NCBI GenBank assembly: GCA_023389455.1
Contig: JAEWEJ010000274.1
Location: forward strand, 1-11,552
Direction of reading: 5' to 3'
DNA from: Actinomycetes bacterium
GTDB lineage: Bacteria > Actinomycetota > Actinomycetes > Actinomycetales > Cellulomonadaceae
DNA length: 11,552 nucleotides
Shown here one piece after another: positions 5,688-11,552 of the stretch. The notes under the pieces were generated by a model, which worked only from the letters and a program-made list of their open reading frames with translations, had not been told where the DNA came from and ran no database searches. A program made the translations under genes and the position numbers. Every line of letters starts with the position of its first letter. The stretch's first letter is position 1.

Positions 5688-6557
5688 ATGCGTGCACGAC
5701 GACTGGCTATCGCCCTCACCGCGGTGGCCGCGCTCACGCTCGGCGCCTGTGCCGGCGGCGGCGACGAGGAGCCGGCCGCCACCGCGGACGCCGGCGGCGA
5801 GGCCACCGACGACGGCGGCGCCGACGGGACCATCCGGATCGGCATCAAGTTCGACCAGCCGGGCCTGGGGTACCAGGAGGGCAGCGACTACACCGGCTTC
5901 GACGTCGCCGTCGCGACCTACGTGGCGGACAAGCTCGGCTACGGCGAGGACCAGATCGAGTGGGTCCAGGCGCCGTCCGCCCAGCGCGAGACGATGCTGC
6001 AGAACGGCCAGGTCGACATGATCTTCGCGACCTACTCGATCACCGACAAGCGCAAGGAGGTCGTCGCCTTCGCCGGGCCGTACTTCGTCGCCGGGCAGGA
6101 CCTGCTCGTCGCGGCCGACGACGACTCGATCAGCGGCCCCGAGGACCTCGAGGGCAAAAACCTGTGCTCGGTCACCGGGTCGACCTCCGCCCAGCGGATC
6201 AAGGACGAGTACGCGGCGGGGACCGAGCTGCTGGAGCAGCCCGGCTACGCGGAGTGCGTCACGGCGCTCGTCGCCGGCACGGTCGACGCCGTCACCACGG
6301 ACGACATCATCCTCGCCGGCCTGGCGTCGGTCGCCGCCAACGCGGGCAAGGTGAAGGTCGTCGGCAACCCGTTCTCCGAGGAGAACTACGGCGTGGGCCT
6401 GCCCCAGGACAACGACATCTGCGAGGACGTCAACGCGGCCATCACCGAGATGATCGAGGACGGGACCTGGCAGGAGGTGCTCGACGAGAACGTCGGCGCC
6501 TCGGGCTACGTCCCGAACGACGCGCTCAACCCCCCGACGGTCGAGGCGTGCGCCTGA
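5688..6557 (+). CDS. gluB: Glutamate ABC transporter, substrate-binding lipoprotein
   Basis: A 289-residue extracellular receptor (SBP_bac_3 family) that captures substrate and delivers it to GluC-GluD. A type II signal peptide ends in the lipobox LGAC with Cys21 as the lipidated residue. An acidic, Ala/Gly-rich linker (22-47) tethers the binding domain. The two-lobed domain (about 48-280) shows IRIGIKFDQPGLGYQ (49-63), a substrate-contacting stretch ATYSITDKRKEVVAFAGPYF (114-133) with the Arg122 expected to bind the alpha-carboxylate, GSTSAQR (164-170) and the hinge-side TTDDIIL (203-209). Four further cysteines (160, 190, 245, 288) could form two disulfides outside the membrane. The start is fixed by the only suitable ATG, with AAGGGA 7 nt upstream. 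It is followed by a long hairpin before gluC, a common arrangement that keeps receptor levels above permease levels. Confidence 0.95.
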   Translation: MRARRLAIALTAVAALTLGACAGGGDEEPAATADAGGEATDDGGADGTIRIGIKFDQPGLGYQEGSDYTGFDVAVATYVADKLGYGEDQIEWVQAPSAQRETMLQNGQVDMIFATYSITDKRKEVVAFAGPYFVAGQDLLVAADDDSISGPEDLEGKNLCSVTGSTSAQRIKDEYAAGTELLEQPGYAECVTALVAGTVDAVTTDDIILAGLASVAANAGKVKVVGNPFSEENYGVGLPQDNDICEDVNAAITEMIEDGTWQEVLDENVGASGYVPNDALNPPTVEACA

Positions 6558-6574
6558 CGCCCACCTGACCACCG

Positions 6575-6617
6575 GCCCGGGGCCGGTCCCGCACCGTCGC
6601 GGCGACCGGCCCCGGGC
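6575..6617 (+). terminator. Perfect 14-bp inverted repeat between gluB and gluC (attenuating or mRNA-stabilising hairpin)
   Basis: The arms at 6575-6588 (GCCCGGGGCCGGTC) and 6604-6617 (GACCGGCCCCGGGC) are exact reverse complements with no mismatch. Inside the 15-nt loop, CCGC (6589-6592) and GCGG (6599-6602) can pair too, extending the stem past a one-base bulge and leaving a 6-nt loop. No T-run follows, so it is not a classic intrinsic terminator. Its place after the receptor gene and 45 bp before gluC suggests partial termination or protection of the gluAB mRNA 3' end. Confidence 0.65.
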
Positions 6618-6661
6618 ACGCTCACCGTCGCTCCGTCGACGCCGCACACCCGGGAGGCCCG

Positions 6662-7351
6662 GTGGACGAGGGGTACCTCGACCAGTTCCTGTCCCTGTTC
6701 GACGAGTTCGACGTGCTCGGCGCGTTCTGGGTGAACATCCAGCTGACCCTCTGGGCGGGCGTGATCGCGCTGGTCATCGGCACGGTGCTCGCCGTCATGC
6801 GGATCTCGCCCGTGCCGAGCCTGCGCTGGGCGGGAGCGACGTACGTCACGCTCCTGCGCAACACGCCGCTGACGATCATCATCGTGTTCTGCGTCCTGGG
6901 GCTGTGGGGACAGCTGGGCGTGACGCTCTCGAGCGACTTCCAGACCAACTTCTTCCGCCTCGCCGTGCTGGGGCTGGCGGTCTACCACGCGGCGTTCGTC
7001 TGCGAGGCGCTGCGGTCGGGGATCAACACCGTCCCGGTCGGCCAGGCCGAGGCCGCACGCGCCATCGGGCTGGGCTTCTGGCCCGCCGCGCGGCTGATCA
7101 TCCTGCCGCAGGCGTTCCGCGGCGCCGTGGCACCGCTCGGCAACGTGCTGATCGCGCTCATCAAGAACTCCACCGTCGCCGCAGCCGGCTCGGTGGCCGA
7201 GACCTCGGGGCTGATGCGCACCATGATCGAGTTCCGTCCGGACGTGATCCTCGCGATCTTCCTGACCTTCGCGATCGGCTACGTCGTCGTCGTCGTGCCC
7301 GTCGGGATCGCCACGACCTCCCTGTCGCGCCGTCTGGCGGTGGCCCGATGA
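6662..7351 (+). CDS. gluC: Glutamate ABC transporter permease, first subunit
   Basis: A 229-residue inner-membrane permease of the HisMQ/PAAT type, forming the translocation path with GluD. Hydrophobic segments lie at about 20-46, 66-86, 97-117, 150-175 and 195-217. The family opening FWVNIQLTLWAGVIALVIG (22-40) and RNTPL (66-70) are clear. The cytoplasmic EAA loop that docks on the ATPase is QAEAARAIGLGFWPAARLI (128-146), followed by LPQAFR. Asn169 in the LIKNSTVA block is conserved in these permeases. GTG is the start, with GGGAGG at 6652-6657 about 4 nt upstream. The stop overlaps the gluD start (ATGA), indicating coupled, equimolar translation of the two permeases. It lies downstream of the gluB-gluC hairpin, so expression is probably below that of gluB. 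Confidence 0.95.
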   Translation: MDEGYLDQFLSLFDEFDVLGAFWVNIQLTLWAGVIALVIGTVLAVMRISPVPSLRWAGATYVTLLRNTPLTIIIVFCVLGLWGQLGVTLSSDFQTNFFRLAVLGLAVYHAAFVCEALRSGINTVPVGQAEAARAIGLGFWPAARLIILPQAFRGAVAPLGNVLIALIKNSTVAAAGSVAETSGLMRTMIEFRPDVILAIFLTFAIGYVVVVVPVGIATTSLSRRLAVAR

Positions 7352-8208
7352 GCGACCTCGTCCTGTTCGACGTGCCCGGGCCCCGCACCCGGCGCCGCAT
7401 GCTCCTGGTCAACGTGCTCGCGGGGGTCCTGGTCGCGGGCATCGCCGCCTGGGTCCTCGTCCTGCTCGGGGGCAAGGGCCAGCTCGCCCCGGCCCTGTGG
7501 CTGCCGTTCGTCGAGCCGGGCACGTGGACCAACTACCTGCTGCCCGGGCTGCGCGACACCCTGCGCGCCGCCGGGCTGGCGATCGTCGCGTCCGGGCTCT
7601 TCGGCCTGGTCTTCGGCCTGGGCCGGCTGTCCGCCTCGCGCACCGTGCGCTGGTTGTCCGGCACGGTCGTGGAGTTCTTCCGCGCCGTGCCCGTGCTGCT
7701 CATGATGATCTTCTTCTACGCCGGGATCTCCCAGCTCAAGGTCGTCGAGCCGCGCGACGTGCCGCTGCTGGCGGTCGTCCTGGGGCTCACGCTCTACAAC
7801 GGGTCGGTCTTCGCCGAGCTGGTGCGCTCCGGGGTCCACAACCTTCCCCGCGGGCAGCGGGAGGCGGCGCTGGCGGTCGGGCTGCGCCCCGCGCAGTCCC
7901 TGCGCCTGGTCGAGGTCCCGCAGGCGCTGATCGCGATGCTCCCGGCGATCGCCAGCCAGCTCGTCGTGATCCTCAAGGACACCGCGCTGGGCGCGATCAT
8001 CACCTACCCCGAGCTGCTGGACGCCGCGCGACGGTTCGGCTCCGGCAACGGCAACATCCTGCAGTCGCTGCTCGTGGCGGCGCTGGTGTTCATCGTCATC
8101 AACTACCTGCTCACGACCCTGGCCGCGCGGCTGGCGTCCCGTGTCGGGCGGCTCACCGCGGGCACCGCCAAGGCCGAGGCTCCCGCGCTGACGGCGACCC
8201 TGGACTGA
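7348..8208 (+). CDS. gluD: Glutamate ABC transporter permease, second subunit
   Basis: A 286-residue permease partner of GluC. A basic cytoplasmic start (RTRRR at 13-17) precedes the first membrane segment (20-40). The HisM-type domain starts near residue 60 (WTNYLLPGLRDTLRAAG) with further segments at about 75-95, 112-130, 139-157, 194-218 and 238-258. FFRAVPVLLMM (110-120) matches the conserved FRxxPxLL block. The EAA loop is QREAALAVGLRPAQSLRLV (170-188), followed by VPQAL. LKDTALGAIITYPEL (209-223) is typical of GluD. It is longer than GluC because of the N-terminal helix and a charged, disordered C-terminal tail (270-286), as seen in other actinobacterial GluD proteins. The ATG overlaps the gluC stop by 4 bases. 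The gene ends 17 bp from the stop of the convergent rny. Confidence 0.95.
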   Translation: MSDLVLFDVPGPRTRRRMLLVNVLAGVLVAGIAAWVLVLLGGKGQLAPALWLPFVEPGTWTNYLLPGLRDTLRAAGLAIVASGLFGLVFGLGRLSASRTVRWLSGTVVEFFRAVPVLLMMIFFYAGISQLKVVEPRDVPLLAVVLGLTLYNGSVFAELVRSGVHNLPRGQREAALAVGLRPAQSLRLVEVPQALIAMLPAIASQLVVILKDTALGAIITYPELLDAARRFGSGNGNILQSLLVAALVFIVINYLLTTLAARLASRVGRLTAGTAKAEAPALTATLD

Positions 8209-8229
8209 CCGCCGACGTGGCCGGGTCAG
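8205..8229. terminator. Inverted repeat containing both stop codons between gluD and rny
   Basis: CTGACC (8205-8210) and GGTCAG (8224-8229) are exact reverse complements and each contains the TGA of one of the two convergent genes. GCC (8211-8213) and GGC (8219-8221) can add three pairs after a 2-nt bulge. It might act as a weak bidirectional terminator, but there is no T-run on either side and the stem is short. Confidence 0.25.
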
Positions 8230-9758
8230 CCCGCGGTCGCGCTCGCCCGCAGCTCCCGCACCACCGTGACGCGGATCTCGCCGGGGTACGTCAGGTCGGC
8301 CTCGATGTGCTTGGCGATCGCGGACGCGAGCTGCGGGACGGCGTGGTCGTCGACCTCGTCGGGCTCGACGACCACCCTGATCTCCCGGCCCGCCGCCATC
8401 GCCAGCGCGCGACGCACGCCCGGGTGGCCCGAGACCAGTGACTCGAGGTCGCCCATCCGCTCGACGTACTGGTCGATGTCCTGCCGCCGGGCGCCAGGAC
8501 GTGCGGCCGAGACCGCGTCCGCGGCCTGCACGAGCACCGCCTCGACCGTGGCCGGCGGGACCTCGTCGTGGTGCGCGGCGATCGCGTTGACGACGGCCTC
8601 GGACTCCCCGCACCGGCGGGCGAGATCGGCACCCACCACGGCGTGCGTGCCCCTCACCTCGGCCGTCAGCGCCTTGCCGACGTCGTGCAGGAAGGCCGCG
8701 CGCCGCGCGACGTCGACGTCCGCGCCGACCTCCGCCGCCATGGCAGCAGCGAGCTCGGCGCACTCCACGAGGTGCTCGAGGACGTTCTGACCGTACGAGG
8801 AGCGCAGCCGCAGACGACCGACCGTGCGGACCAGGTCGGCGTGCAGCCGGCCCACCCCGGCACGCTCGGCCGCGTCGTGCCCCGCGGCGTCGTGGCGCTC
8901 GTCCGCGCCGGCCAGTGCGTCCTCGTACGCGGACTCGATGCGCTGGGGGTTGATGCGCCCGTCCGCCATGAGCGCCTCGAGCGTGAGCTGGGCGACCTCC
9001 CGACGCTCGGCGTCGAAGCAGGACAGGACCACGTGGTCGGGGGTCTCGTCGATGAGCACGTTGACGCCGGTGAGCGCCTCGAAGTGCCGGATGTTGCGGC
9101 CCTCACGGCCGATGATGCGGCCCTTCATCTCGTCCGACGGCAGCGACAGGATCGTGACGACGACCTGGGCGCTCGACGGGACCGCGACGCGCTGCACCGC
9201 TGTGGTGACGATGCGCCGCGCGCGGGCCTCGGCCGTGCGGCGCGCCTGCGCCTCGACCCGGCGCACGTGGCTGGCGGCGTCGTCGGCGGCCTGGGCACCG
9301 ATGCGGCGGGTCAGCTCGGCCAGCGCCTCCTCCTGCGTCAGACCGCTGACGGACTCGAGCTCGGCCTGCGCCCGTGCCCGCGCGTCCGCGAGACGCTCCC
9401 CCGCGGCACGGTCGGCGTCGGCGAGCGTGCGGGCAGCGGCACGCTCGGCCTTGTCGAGCGCACGCTCGCCGGCACGCTGCGACTCGGCCATCTCGTCCGC
9501 CTGTGCGCGGACCCGTCGCTCCAGGTCGGCGAGGTCGGCCCGCTCCGTGGCGAGCTCGCGCTCCCGGTCCGCAGCGCGGCGCTCACGGCGCTCGGCGTCG
9601 GCGAGCAGCGCGCGGGCCTCGTCCCGGATCCTCGCCACGTCCTCGCTCGCCTGGCGGCGCTGCTGGTCGGCCTCCCGACGCGCCGTCAGGACGAGCAGCA
9701 GCGCGACGAGGCACACACCGAGCAGCCCGACCACTGTCGCGATCGCAGCGGGATCCAC
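8226..9758 (-). CDS. rny: Ribonuclease Y
   Basis: A 510-residue membrane-anchored endoribonuclease that starts mRNA decay. Domain order is canonical: an N-terminal transmembrane helix (5-26), a long charged coiled coil (about 28-185, rich in A, R and E), a KH RNA-binding domain with LPSDEMKGRIIGREGRNIR (206-224), and an HD phosphohydrolase domain. In the HD domain are His329 (QNVLEHLVE), the His358-Asp359 pair (FLHDVGKAL) and AHHDEVPP (395-402), all expected for metal binding. Length is close to B. subtilis RNase Y (520 aa). The GTG at 9758 is chosen because a GGAGGAGGAG ribosome site lies 5 nt upstream and the protein then starts directly before the membrane helix; an in-frame GTG at 9839 would add 27 non-conserved residues. 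It lies 90 bp downstream of the SNF2 gene on the same strand and may be cotranscribed. Confidence 0.95.
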   Translation of the reverse strand: MDPAAIATVVGLLGVCLVALLLVLTARREADQQRRQASEDVARIRDEARALLADAERRERRAADRERELATERADLADLERRVRAQADEMAESQRAGERALDKAERAAARTLADADRAAGERLADARARAQAELESVSGLTQEEALAELTRRIGAQAADDAASHVRRVEAQARRTAEARARRIVTTAVQRVAVPSSAQVVVTILSLPSDEMKGRIIGREGRNIRHFEALTGVNVLIDETPDHVVLSCFDAERREVAQLTLEALMADGRINPQRIESAYEDALAGADERHDAAGHDAAERAGVGRLHADLVRTVGRLRLRSSYGQNVLEHLVECAELAAAMAAEVGADVDVARRAAFLHDVGKALTAEVRGTHAVVGADLARRCGESEAVVNAIAAHHDEVPPATVEAVLVQAADAVSAARPGARRQDIDQYVERMGDLESLVSGHPGVRRALAMAAGREIRVVVEPDEVDDHAVPQLASAIAKHIEADLTYPGEIRVTVVRELRASATAG

Positions 9759-9763
9759 GGCAT

Positions 9764-9773
9764 CTCCTCCTCC
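9764..9773 (-). promoter_or_regulatory. Ribosome-binding site fixing the rny start
   Basis: The minus strand reads GGAGGAGGAG, then 5 nt, then the GTG at 9758. It is the strongest Shine-Dalgarno in the window and decides the start against the in-frame GTG at 9839, which has none. Confidence 0.75.
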
Positions 9774-9848
9774 GGGCACCCGTCGCGGACGCCGCTGGCA
9801 CCCATTGTGACCGCTCGCACCGCCGCTCGGGCAGCACACCGCGCCCGG

Positions 9849-11552
9849 TCAGGCCACCTCGGGACCGGGCAGCGCGTCCCATACCGGTCCGTACCCGGCG
9901 CGGGCCTGCTCCTGAGCGACCACCTCGCGCGCGAGGTCGGCCTGGGTGACGTCCACCGCTCGGACGGTCTGCTCGGCCAGCAGGGAGTCGCGCACGTAGG
10001 TGTCGAACTCCCGGGACTTCTCCGCCAGCAGCTGGACGACCCGCTCGTCCACGGTGCCCTCGGCGAGCAGACGGTGGGCCGTCACGGGGCGCAGCTGGCC
10101 CATGCGGTGCAGCCGGGCGAACGCCTGCGCCTCCGCGGCGGGGGTGAGCTGCGGCTCGCAGAGCACGGCCACCGAGGCGCACTGCAGGTTCAGGCCCGTC
10201 CCCCCGGCGAGCACCTGGGCCACCAGCACCGCCCCGGCGGCCGCGTCGAGCGCCGCCAGCTCGTCGACCATCTCCTGGCGGCGCTGCGGCGGCACGTCGC
10301 CCGTGAGCGGCCCGACGACCGTCGCCAGCCCTTGACGCGCCACGGCCTGCGCGACGACGTCGAGCACGTCCCTGAACCAGGAGAACACCACGACGCGGCG
10401 ACCGTTGGCGCGCGCGTCCTCGACGATCTCGAGCAGACGACCGAGCTTGCCCGACCCCGGCTGGTCGGCACGGACGGAGGCCGTCCGCCGCATCGTCATG
10501 AGGTCGCCCCGGGCCACCGCGTCCCGGTACTCCGCCCGCGCCCGCGGGCCCAGCTCCTCCCACTCGTCGACGACCGTGAGCGCCGGCAGCTCGACCAGCA
10601 CGTCGTCGCGGTCCCGCCGCAGGTACACCGGAGCGACCGCGCGGCGGAACGCGTCGCGCCCGGCCAGGCCGAGGTGGCGCGGGAGCCCGGCCGCCAGGTC
10701 CGGCTGCACCAGGCGGACGAGCTCGACGAAGTCCCCGACGCGGTTCTCCATGGGCGTGCCGGTGAGCAGCGCCACACGGAAGGTCCGCGCCGCCCACGCC
10801 GCGACCTCCCGCGAGCGGGCCGCGCGCGGGTTCTTCACCAGGTGGGCCTCGTCGACGACGAGCATCCCGAGCGGGTGGGCGCCCCCACCGCCCGCGTCGG
10901 GGTGGGGCTCCAGCGTCGGGACGTGCCGCAGGGAACCGAAGGTCGCGACCGCGACGCCGCCGTCGCGCTGCCACCGCTCGCCCGCCGCGGCCGCGTCCGG
11001 CCCGTGCACGCGCACCACCGGCAGCGAGGAGTGACGCTCGATCTCGCGCTGCCAGCCCACCAGGACGCTCGCCGGGCAGACGACGAGCAGGTGGGTGGAG
11101 CCCTGGGCCGCGACGTGGGCCAGGGCGGCGATCGCCTGGACCGTCTTGCCGAGGCCCATCTCGTCCCCGAGCAGTGCGCGCCCCTGGTGCAGCAGGAACC
11201 GCGCGCCGAAGTCCTGGTAGCCGCGCAGCTGAACGCGCAGCCCGCGGGTGTCGAGCGGGTGGGAGGCGACCTGCGCCGCGAGGTCGGCGGCGAGGAGGCC
11301 ACGCTCGACGACCACGTCGACCGCCGCGGGGACGATCCGCAGGAGCTCGGTGGTGTAGGTCGCGGGGAGCCGCTCGACGTCGTCCCAGACCGCACCCTGG
11401 CCGGGGTCCGGCTCGGCGCACGCCGCCGCGAGCGTGGCCACGATGCCGTCCAGGTCGGTCCGGACGGCCCACAGGTCGGCGTCGGCGAGCACGGCCAGCG
11501 CACGCCGGGAGGCGTCCTTCACGGTGCGGCGGGCGAGGGCGTAGCGCAGGCG
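9849..11552 (-). CDS. SNF2-family DEAD/DEAH-box helicase, C-terminal part (cut by right edge)
   Basis: The reading frame stays open to the window edge, so the 5' end lies beyond 11552 and the GTG at 11522 is probably internal. Of 567 visible residues, numbered here from that GTG, the motor core has motif I GDEMGLGKT (119-127), motif Ia CPASVLVGWQ (149-158), DEAH box VVDEAH (222-227), motif III LLTGTPMENR (252-261), motif V AGGTGLNLQ (439-447) and motif VI RLHRMGQ (470-476). This is a Swi2/Snf2 ATPase of the bacterial RapA/SMARCAL1-like broad group: a double-stranded DNA translocase, not a classical unwinding helicase. The region before motif I (1-95) is helical with no domain I can name. The C-terminus (about 505-557) is a helical tail. 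The target and role are unknown; DNA repair or transcription recycling are family-level possibilities. rny follows on the same strand after 90 bp. Confidence 0.88.
   Translation of the reverse strand, partial: RLRYALARRTVKDASRRALAVLADADLWAVRTDLDGIVATLAAACAEPDPGQGAVWDDVERLPATYTTELLRIVPAAVDVVVERGLLAADLAAQVASHPLDTRGLRVQLRGYQDFGARFLLHQGRALLGDEMGLGKTVQAIAALAHVAAQGSTHLLVVCPASVLVGWQREIERHSSLPVVRVHGPDAAAAGERWQRDGGVAVATFGSLRHVPTLEPHPDAGGGGAHPLGMLVVDEAHLVKNPRAARSREVAAWAARTFRVALLTGTPMENRVGDFVELVRLVQPDLAAGLPRHLGLAGRDAFRRAVAPVYLRRDRDDVLVELPALTVVDEWEELGPRARAEYRDAVARGDLMTMRRTASVRADQPGSGKLGRLLEIVEDARANGRRVVVFSWFRDVLDVVAQAVARQGLATVVGPLTGDVPPQRRQEMVDELAALDAAAGAVLVAQVLAGGTGLNLQCASVAVLCEPQLTPAAEAQAFARLHRMGQLRPVTAHRLLAEGTVDERVVQLLAEKSREFDTYVRDSLLAEQTVRAVDVTQADLAREVVAQEQARAGYGPVWDALPGPEVA

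Noticed and set aside
6156..6160. A run of five A residues inside gluB, unusual in such GC-rich DNA, considered as a slippage site
   Set aside because: It is explained by Lys-Asn codons (AAA AAC) in a conserved EGKNLC block, and the reading frame continues normally on both sides.
4809..6647. Antisense open frame of about 610 codons across gluA and gluB
   Set aside because: It has no recognisable domain and no ribosome site, and it covers two genes with clear ABC transporter motifs. A mirror frame of GC-biased codons.
7279..8763. Antisense open frame of about 490 codons across gluD and the end of rny
   Set aside because: The translation is Arg/Gly/Gln-rich and motif-free. gluD and rny explain the bases fully.
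9804..9809. Possible -10 (minus strand CACAAT) for a separate rny promoter
   Set aside because: It matches TATAAT at only 4 of 6 positions, breaks the TANNNT rule at the first base, has no -35 and lies about 45 bp before the start. Too weak to list.
9583..11472. Long minus-strand open frame (about 630 codons) overlapping the SNF2 gene and the rny start
   Set aside because: It lies in a shifted frame on the same strand and gives a G/A/R-rich translation without any helicase motif. The SNF2 frame has motifs I to VI in order.
1..11552. Search by eye for CRISPR repeats, tRNA or rRNA genes, insertion-sequence ends, attachment sites, riboswitches and toxin-antitoxin pairs
   Set aside because: I saw no repeated spacer pattern, no cloverleaf with a TTCGA arm, no transposase or integrase motif and no small gene pair. 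Gaps between genes are short and accounted for.

Overview
The window is about 11.5 kb of very GC-rich DNA, densely packed with ordinary-looking actinobacterial genes. Gene content and order (extradiol-dioxygenase-like gene, miaB, gluABCD, rny) match the conserved recA/recX to miaA neighbourhood of high-GC Gram-positives. The protein style suggests a Micrococcales member, possibly Cellulomonas or a relative; that genus-level guess is an inference from memory, not a search result.

Layout from left to right. A minus-strand gene for a class III extradiol dioxygenase B-like protein runs off the left edge (1-158). Divergent from it are two plus-strand YbjN-domain genes that overlap by four bases (231-815 and 812-1336). 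They converge, with three bases between stop codons, on a minus-strand AspT/YidE-type transporter gene carrying two RCK_C domains (1340-2929). Upstream of the transporter on the same strand is miaB (3056-4681). A 146-bp divergent region (4682-4827) then leads to the plus-strand gluA-gluB-gluC-gluD operon for glutamate/amino-acid import (4828-8208). That operon converges on rny, the gene for RNase Y (8226-9758, minus). rny is preceded on its strand by a SNF2-family helicase gene whose 5' end lies beyond the right edge (9849-11552).

How the parts work together. gluABCD is a complete importer: ATPase, lipoprotein receptor and two permeases. miaB modifies A37 of tRNAs and RNase Y turns over mRNA. 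The YbjN pair and the AspT-like transporter have no firm physiological role that I can assign.

The most interesting signals are regulatory. Three phased GTNAC-like half-sites, 11 bp apart, lie just upstream of the gluA promoter and resemble a GlnR operator. Four genes that start transcription units carry a TANNNT -10 element 6-8 nt before the start codon, which suggests leaderless mRNAs. A perfect 14-bp inverted repeat sits between gluB and gluC. I found no mobile element, CRISPR array, tRNA, rRNA or defence system, and nothing that amounts to a new multi-gene system. There is no gene-free stretch longer than 300 bases.
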